From contig CAXBBL010000002.1 of NCBI GenBank assembly GCA_963974215.1, positions 310,001 through 374,000 of the forward strand: DNA of 64,000 nucleotides, given 5' to 3'. Below the pieces are notes generated by a model. The model was given only the letters and a program-made list of their open reading frames with translations, was not told where the DNA came from and ran no database searches. This DNA is from Croceimicrobium sp963974215 (GTDB lineage: Bacteria; Bacteroidota; Bacteroidia; Flavobacteriales; Schleiferiaceae). Below are positions 59,643 through 64,000 of the stretch, in pieces. The position numbers were made by a program, and so were the translations under genes. Every line of letters starts with the position of its first letter. The first letter of the stretch is position 1.

Positions 59643-61494
59643 ATACTTAGCGCTATTTTTTCTATTTATCAGCTCTTCTTTGCTTGCGCAGAGAAGCGAA
59701 AGATTAAGCGGCGTTTCTGCTTTGCAAATTTCACAGGAAGCACCTAAAGCCAGCCTTTCCAAAAGCGTGGTAAACCTTCCCTTCTTCGATGACTTCAGTA
59801 GTGCGGGGATTTTTGCCAATCCCGATTTATGGGAAGCGACGAATCAGGTATACATCAATCAAACCTGGGCCAGAAGCCCGATTACCCTGGGGGTAGCCAC
59901 TTTTGATGGTTTAAATCAATTTGGTCGTGCATATCGTTTAAGTGGCGGTGATAGTATCTGCGATGTCTTAAGCTCACTTAGTATCGACCTGAGTAATCCG
60001 CAAGATTCGGTTTATCTAAGTTTCTATTATCAGGCAGGCGGCTGGGGCGAACCGCCCGCAAGCAGCGATTCACTAGTGGTGCAATTTTGGGATGACAGCG
60101 ATTCTGTCTGGCAATCTGCCTGGGGTACCAATAGCGGTCCTCAAGAAAGTTTTGAAAGAGTGATGCTTCCCGTTGACACGCGATTCTTTTCGAGCAACTT
60201 TAAATTCCGTTTTCTAAACTACGGCTTCCGTGCTGGCGCTTATGACATTTGGCACATCGACTACGTTGAGCTGGATGATCAAAGGGATTACCTTGACACT
60301 TTAGTTAGCGATGTGGCCTTTACCCGTCCTCACCCCAGTCTTCTAATCAATTACGAATCTTTGCCGTGGTGGCACCTCAACAACCTTGCAAACCCATCTG
60401 CCCTAGCGAAAAAAGACTTACGCCTATTTTACCGACGCAATGTAAACCCCGGCGGAAGTAACCAAGGAAGGCTTCTAGGTGAATATCAAATTACCCTGCA
60501 GGGCACTATCATAGATCAGAATGGTTTACCCGATGGTGACCTTGATGATAGCCACGGTGATAATGTAGAAACGCGTTTTCCCGTGCCCGACACGGCTGAT
60601 GTCGGTCGCCCTCGCCTTGATTTTTTAAATCCGCCTTACACCGATGAGTTTAGTTTTATCTCCCGTCAGTACTACAGCGGTGGTAGTCAAACTTACAGCG
60701 CAAACGACACCCTAAGCAAAGAGCAAGATTTTAAAAATTATTATGCCTACGACGATGGTAGTGCCGAGCGATCTTACGAAGTTCTTAATAACCGTGGGGG
60801 CTTCATAGTTCAGCGCTATGATATTCTACAAAACGACAGCCTCAAAGGTCTTTACCTTTACTTTTTACCTTCGGCAATCGATGTAACTCAACAAGATTTT
60901 AGCATTATCGTTTTAGAAAACAATAGCGGTATTCCTGGTCAAATTCTCTACGAAAGTGACAGCCTGTATCAACCGCAGTTTAGCGATCATAATTTTTACC
61001 AGCCCTATTTATTAGACACTAATTTGGCGGCCTTTTTTACGCGCGGAACAGTATTTATTGGCATTCGTCAACAAGATGCAGGTCCTTTAACTTTAGGCTA
61101 CGACCAAAACCGCCGCGGCTATACCGAAGCTTTTTATGGCGAAGTCGATGATTTATACCAATCCTTTCTTGGCGCGACCATAATGATGCGCCCTATTTAT
61201 GGCTATGCCCCACGTGACTTACACATGCGGGAAGATGCTTTTAGCAAAGAAGATTTTGAAGTTTACCCAAATCCCAGTCGGGGTATAATAAATATTAAAT
61301 TCCCTTTCTCTGAAAAGGAAAAAGCCAATTGGACTTTGGGCTTACGCACTATAAATGGCGCTTTAATTCGCCGCAGCCCTGCCACTGAAACGTGGGATAT
61401 GGGTAATTTGAGCCCGGGCCTCTATTTATTGGAAATTCAAAAAACAAGCAGTAGCGAGCTTTATCGCAAGAAAATAATTATTCAAACGTATTAA
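59626..61494 (+). CDS. Type IX secretion cargo protein of unknown activity
   Basis: 622 residues. Signal peptide MTLFYKYLALFFLFISSSLLAQ, a first domain resembling a jelly-roll or immune-recognition fold (SVYLSFYYQAGGWGEP-like: VYLSFYYQAGGWG, VQFWDDSDSVWQSAW, FKFRFLNYGFRAGAYDIWHIDYVEL), and a C-terminal T9SS type A sorting domain (FEVYPNPSRGIINIKFPF, WDMGNLSPGLYLLEIQ). So it is exported through the outer membrane and anchored at the surface. No enzymatic motif is seen. It overlaps the PASTA gene by 17 bases and the rluD start by TAATG. Confidence 0.83.
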   Translation: MTLFYKYLALFFLFISSSLLAQRSERLSGVSALQISQEAPKASLSKSVVNLPFFDDFSSAGIFANPDLWEATNQVYINQTWARSPITLGVATFDGLNQFGRAYRLSGGDSICDVLSSLSIDLSNPQDSVYLSFYYQAGGWGEPPASSDSLVVQFWDDSDSVWQSAWGTNSGPQESFERVMLPVDTRFFSSNFKFRFLNYGFRAGAYDIWHIDYVELDDQRDYLDTLVSDVAFTRPHPSLLINYESLPWWHLNNLANPSALAKKDLRLFYRRNVNPGGSNQGRLLGEYQITLQGTIIDQNGLPDGDLDDSHGDNVETRFPVPDTADVGRPRLDFLNPPYTDEFSFISRQYYSGGSQTYSANDTLSKEQDFKNYYAYDDGSAERSYEVLNNRGGFIVQRYDILQNDSLKGLYLYFLPSAIDVTQQDFSIIVLENNSGIPGQILYESDSLYQPQFSDHNFYQPYLLDTNLAAFFTRGTVFIGIRQQDAGPLTLGYDQNRRGYTEAFYGEVDDLYQSFLGATIMMRPIYGYAPRDLHMREDAFSKEDFEVYPNPSRGIINIKFPFSEKEKANWTLGLRTINGALIRRSPATETWDMGNLSPGLYLLEIQKTSSSELYRKKIIIQTY

Positions 61495-62546
61495 TGGACA
61501 AAGAACTAGATCCGCAATCGGACCAATTTTTAGAAGAGCAGGATCAAGAAGAATTATTTGAACATCATCGCATAGTGGCCGAACCAGGCCAAAGCCCTTT
61601 ACGGGTAGATAAGTTTTTAGTAAACCTTTTAAAAAACACCACCCGCAATAAGGTCCAGCAAGCCGCCGCAGCCGGAAATATTCGGGTGAATGATAAAAAA
61701 GTAAAAAGCAATCACAAAGTTAAACCGGGTGACATTGTACAAGTAGTTTTAGCCTACCCACCGAGGGATACCGATCTAATTGCAGAAGACATTCCAGTGG
61801 AAGTTTTATACCAAGATCAAGACGTAATAGTACTCCACAAAGAGCCGGGTATGGTGGTTCATCCGGGCTTTGGCAATTACGATGGTACGCTGGTTAACGC
61901 ACTGCTTTACAAGTTTCAAAATTTACCCGGTTTAGATAAAGAAAGACCCGGTTTGGTGCATCGCTTAGACCGCGATACGAGCGGTATTATGGTAGTAGCG
62001 GCCAATGAAAAAGCGATGGCGCATTTAGCCAATCAATTTTTTGAACGCAGCACCCAAAGGACCTACCATGCGCTAGTTTGGGGTAATGTGGAAGAAGACT
62101 CAGGCACCATCAGCGGCAATATTGGTCGTAGTTTAAAAAACCGTAAGATCTTTAAGGTTTATGCTGATGAAGACGAAATTGGTAAGCACGCGGTAACCCA
62201 TTACAAAGTGGTAGAGCGCTTAGGCTATGTAACCTTAGTGGAGTGCAAATTGGAAACAGGACGTACCCACCAAATTCGCGTTCACATGAAACATATTGGC
62301 CATACTTTGTTTAATGATAAAGAGTATGGCGGTGATAAAGTATTGAAAGGGACGACCTTTACAAAGTACAAGCAATTTGTAGAAAACTGCTTCCTTGTAT
62401 GCCCACGTCAAGCACTGCATGCCAAGACTCTAGGCTTTACGCACCCAACTTCGGGAGAGGCTCTATCGTTTAATTCAGACTTACCCGAAGACATGCAAGC
62501 CTTAGTGGAAAAGTGGCGTAATTACAGTCACTTTAAAACCGAATAA
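61494..62546 (+). CDS. rluD: RluA-family pseudouridine synthase (RluD-like)
   Basis: 350 residues. An N-terminal S4 RNA-binding domain (~30-95: PLRVDKFLVNLLKNTTRNKVQQAAAAGNIRVNDK) and a catalytic domain with the RluA motif LVHRLDRDTSGIMVVA (Asp catalytic, ~154-160), ECKLETGRTHQIRVHMKHIGHTLFND and HAKTLGFTHP. It isomerises uridines in 23S rRNA; the length and S4 domain point to RluD-like activity, but RluC and RluD are not always separable by sequence. Coupled to the T9SS gene upstream. Confidence 0.9.
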   Translation: MDKELDPQSDQFLEEQDQEELFEHHRIVAEPGQSPLRVDKFLVNLLKNTTRNKVQQAAAAGNIRVNDKKVKSNHKVKPGDIVQVVLAYPPRDTDLIAEDIPVEVLYQDQDVIVLHKEPGMVVHPGFGNYDGTLVNALLYKFQNLPGLDKERPGLVHRLDRDTSGIMVVAANEKAMAHLANQFFERSTQRTYHALVWGNVEEDSGTISGNIGRSLKNRKIFKVYADEDEIGKHAVTHYKVVERLGYVTLVECKLETGRTHQIRVHMKHIGHTLFNDKEYGGDKVLKGTTFTKYKQFVENCFLVCPRQALHAKTLGFTHPTSGEALSFNSDLPEDMQALVEKWRNYSHFKTE

Positions 62547-62580
62547 ATTATAAGAACTTTGAAGCAATAAGGATTTTAAA

Positions 62581-63693
62581 ATGAAGAAGCACGCCAAAAG
62601 TTTAGCCCTCGCCAGTATTGGACTTAGTGTCCTTGTATTTACGCAATGTAAAGACGACGAACCTACTGTCCCGAGCCAAAGTTTTGGTACTCCTTATACC
62701 TTAGAAGTTCCCACTGGATTCCCACCGGCTAATATTCAACCCGGTAATCCCCTTACGGAAGAAGGGATAAAACTGGGCCGCTTCTTATTTTACGAAAAGG
62801 CCCTTTCGGGAGATGGCACCCAATCGTGCGGAAGCTGCCATATACAAGAGCGCGCTTTTACCGATGCAACGGCTACTTCAGTAGGGATACATGGCACCTT
62901 CGGGACGCGCAAGGCCATGCCCCTTTTCAACCTAGCTTTTCACGATAATTTCTTTTGGGACGGGCGTTCGCTAACGCTGGAAGAGCAAGCTTTAGTGCCT
63001 ATTGAAGATCCCATTGAAATGGATAACGATTTAGCTACTGCCGTTGCACGTTTACAAGCAAATCCTATGTATCCGCCCATGTTTAAAGCCGCTTTTGGCA
63101 CTAGCACTATCACTGCGGAAAACTTAGGGAAAGCTATTGCCCAATTTGAACGTACTTTAATTTCGGCAAACTCCAAATTTGACTCGGTTATACGCTTACA
63201 AAGCGGCGCCAAATTTACCGAATTAGAGCAGCGTGGCTACGAATTATTTACCTCCGACTTCGATCCCAATGGAGGTTTTGGCGGCGATTGTTTCCATTGT
63301 CATGGCGAAAGAGAAACGGCCTACCTCTTTGGAGCCTTTGGAAGAGATTTACAATTTGTAAACAACGGTCTGAAAGCAGTTTACACTGATGAAGGTCGTG
63401 CCCGTATTACTGGCAAAGCACAAGATGTCGGCAAATTTAAGGTACCCAGTGTGCGCAATGTCGAGTTTGCTTTCCCTTATATGCACGATGGCAGCATTCC
63501 TAATTTAGACAGCCTAATTGGCTTCTATAATTTCGGTGGGCATTTACATCCTAATATCGATCCAAATATGAAAGCGGCGGGCATTGGCCGAAATTGGAGT
63601 GCGGGACAAAAACAAGCTTTGGCCGCTTTCTTAAGAACGCTAAGCGATTATAAGTTTCTAGAAGACACGACGTTTAGTGATCCTCATAATTAA
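62581..63693 (+). CDS. Di-heme cytochrome c peroxidase, MauG family, lipoprotein
   Basis: 370 residues. The signal MKKHAKSLALASIGLSVLVFTQC gives a lipidated Cys23. Two c-heme sites: CGSCHIQERAFTD and CFHCHGERETAY, plus the MauG/CCP patterns FGTRKAMPLFNLAFHDNFFWDGRSLTLEEQALVPI, KFKVPSVRNVEFAFPYMHDGSI and a C-terminal LAAFLRTL. It reduces peroxide in the periplasm with electrons from small c-type donors, or modifies proteins (MauG). With katG this is the second exported heme peroxidase in the window. Confidence 0.92.
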   Translation: MKKHAKSLALASIGLSVLVFTQCKDDEPTVPSQSFGTPYTLEVPTGFPPANIQPGNPLTEEGIKLGRFLFYEKALSGDGTQSCGSCHIQERAFTDATATSVGIHGTFGTRKAMPLFNLAFHDNFFWDGRSLTLEEQALVPIEDPIEMDNDLATAVARLQANPMYPPMFKAAFGTSTITAENLGKAIAQFERTLISANSKFDSVIRLQSGAKFTELEQRGYELFTSDFDPNGGFGGDCFHCHGERETAYLFGAFGRDLQFVNNGLKAVYTDEGRARITGKAQDVGKFKVPSVRNVEFAFPYMHDGSIPNLDSLIGFYNFGGHLHPNIDPNMKAAGIGRNWSAGQKQALAAFLRTLSDYKFLEDTTFSDPHN

Positions 63694-63705
63694 TGTGAAT
63701 TCTGA

Positions 63706-64000
63706 CTATTCTATCCCACAGGGATACTCTAAAACTCGTCCTTTGAAAAGCGACAGCAACTCATCACTTTCATCTCCACGCACGATCAAGTAAGGAAGAT
63801 AACCTTGTGATGCTGCCTCTTTCACCCAAATAGGGCGGGGCAAATTAGTGTAGCAAATAAAACCAGAATAAAACATGGCTTCCGCGTGGTTGAAAGCACC
63901 CGTATTAAAAAGCACCGTGTTTTCGGGTAGGCTTGCGCCAAGATCTGTAAAAAAATGATGTTGGCATTCTCTTTTCGGATCCCGATGCTCTTCAGCCAAT
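63706..64000 (-). CDS. C-terminal part of an unrecognised protein (partial at the right edge)
   Basis: The frame is open to the edge (98 codons) and ends at TAA/TAG-type stop 63706-63708. Readable features: TDLGASLPENTVLFNTGAFNHAEAMFYSG, FICYTNLPRPIWVKEAASQGYLPYLIV and DESDELLSLFKGRVLEYPCGIE, a soluble alpha/beta segment. A glycosyltransferase C-terminus is one possibility, but nothing is diagnostic. It is convergent with the peroxidase gene, with a 12-base gap. Confidence 0.45.
   Translation of the reverse strand, partial: LAEEHRDPKRECQHHFFTDLGASLPENTVLFNTGAFNHAEAMFYSGFICYTNLPRPIWVKEAASQGYLPYLIVRGDESDELLSLFKGRVLEYPCGIE

Noticed and set aside
1..64000. CRISPR, tRNA, rRNA, IS or phage genes
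   Set aside because: No regularly spaced short repeats, tRNA-like cloverleafs or transposase/integrase motifs were found; the few repeats are the 267-base tandem and the inverted-repeat family.

Overview
The window looks like a chromosomal stretch of a marine-type Bacteroidota bacterium, probably Flavobacteriales or a close relative. The evidence is a PorV/PorQ-family protein and a type IX secretion sorting domain, two LytS-type kinase/LytTR regulator pairs plus a membrane-anchored LytTR protein, a UpxY/NusG-like factor, a Lacal_2735-type small protein, a TonB receptor with a carboxypeptidase-like N-domain, signal peptides ending in KAQ or LAQ, no Shine-Dalgarno sites, and repeated TAnnTTTG -7 boxes 10-40 bases before starts. 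Nearly all genes are ordinary core or envelope genes. There is no phage, plasmid, CRISPR array, rRNA or tRNA.

Layout. 0-6 kb: end of a membrane protein gene, a tandem 267-base non-coding repeat, three tandem outer-membrane barrel paralogs, a DASS carrier and a methyltransferase. 6-10 kb: a lipoprotein-type catalase-peroxidase (katG), a decayed acetyltransferase cut by a dispersed repeat, and ppa. 10-22 kb: a barrel protein, ACP phosphodiesterase-like protein, a three-gene cysteine-motif envelope operon, purS, pssA, a PorV/PorQ-like protein, an Lnt-like membrane protein, ltaE, a LysE exporter, a NusG-like factor, a thioredoxin-like protein, pheT and a histone-deacetylase-like hydrolase. 22.4-22.9 kb: a structured leader RNA, a 58-residue basic ORF and a terminator. 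22.9-36.8 kb: a two-domain acyltransferase, aspartate kinase, an OmpL47-repeat protein, a tetR-icd-sbtA-sbtB operon, BaiN/YhiN flavoprotein, esterase, GNAT, lysA and fbp. 37-48.6 kb: TPR-LytTR regulator, second DASS carrier, mfd, YdeI-like protein, a Cys/Met PLP enzyme and a TonB receptor. 48.6-56.3 kb: two convergent LytS/LytTR systems, one behind a LiaF-like protein, and serC-serA; this segment is bracketed by inverted copies of a dispersed repeat. 56.4-64 kb: a secreted protein, ferredoxin and acyl-CoA reductase read from overlapping divergent promoters, PASTA protein, T9SS cargo, rluD, a MauG-type peroxidase and a partial gene.

How the genes work together. Amino-acid supply is prominent: aspartate kinase and lysA (lysine), serC-serA (serine), ltaE and the PLP enzyme. 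Two envelope heme peroxidases, KatG and the MauG-type protein, both carry lipoprotein signals and suggest peroxide defence outside the cytoplasm. The tetR-icd-sbtA-sbtB operon couples a decarboxylating TCA enzyme to bicarbonate uptake. Many genes overlap by TAATG or by shared TTAA stops.

The best candidates for something undescribed are the RNA/58-residue ORF unit at 22.4-22.9 kb, the tetR-icd-sbtAB operon, and the composite inverted-repeat family at 9.2, 48.7 and 56.1 kb. All functional statements come from reading the sequence and from family knowledge; no database search was run.
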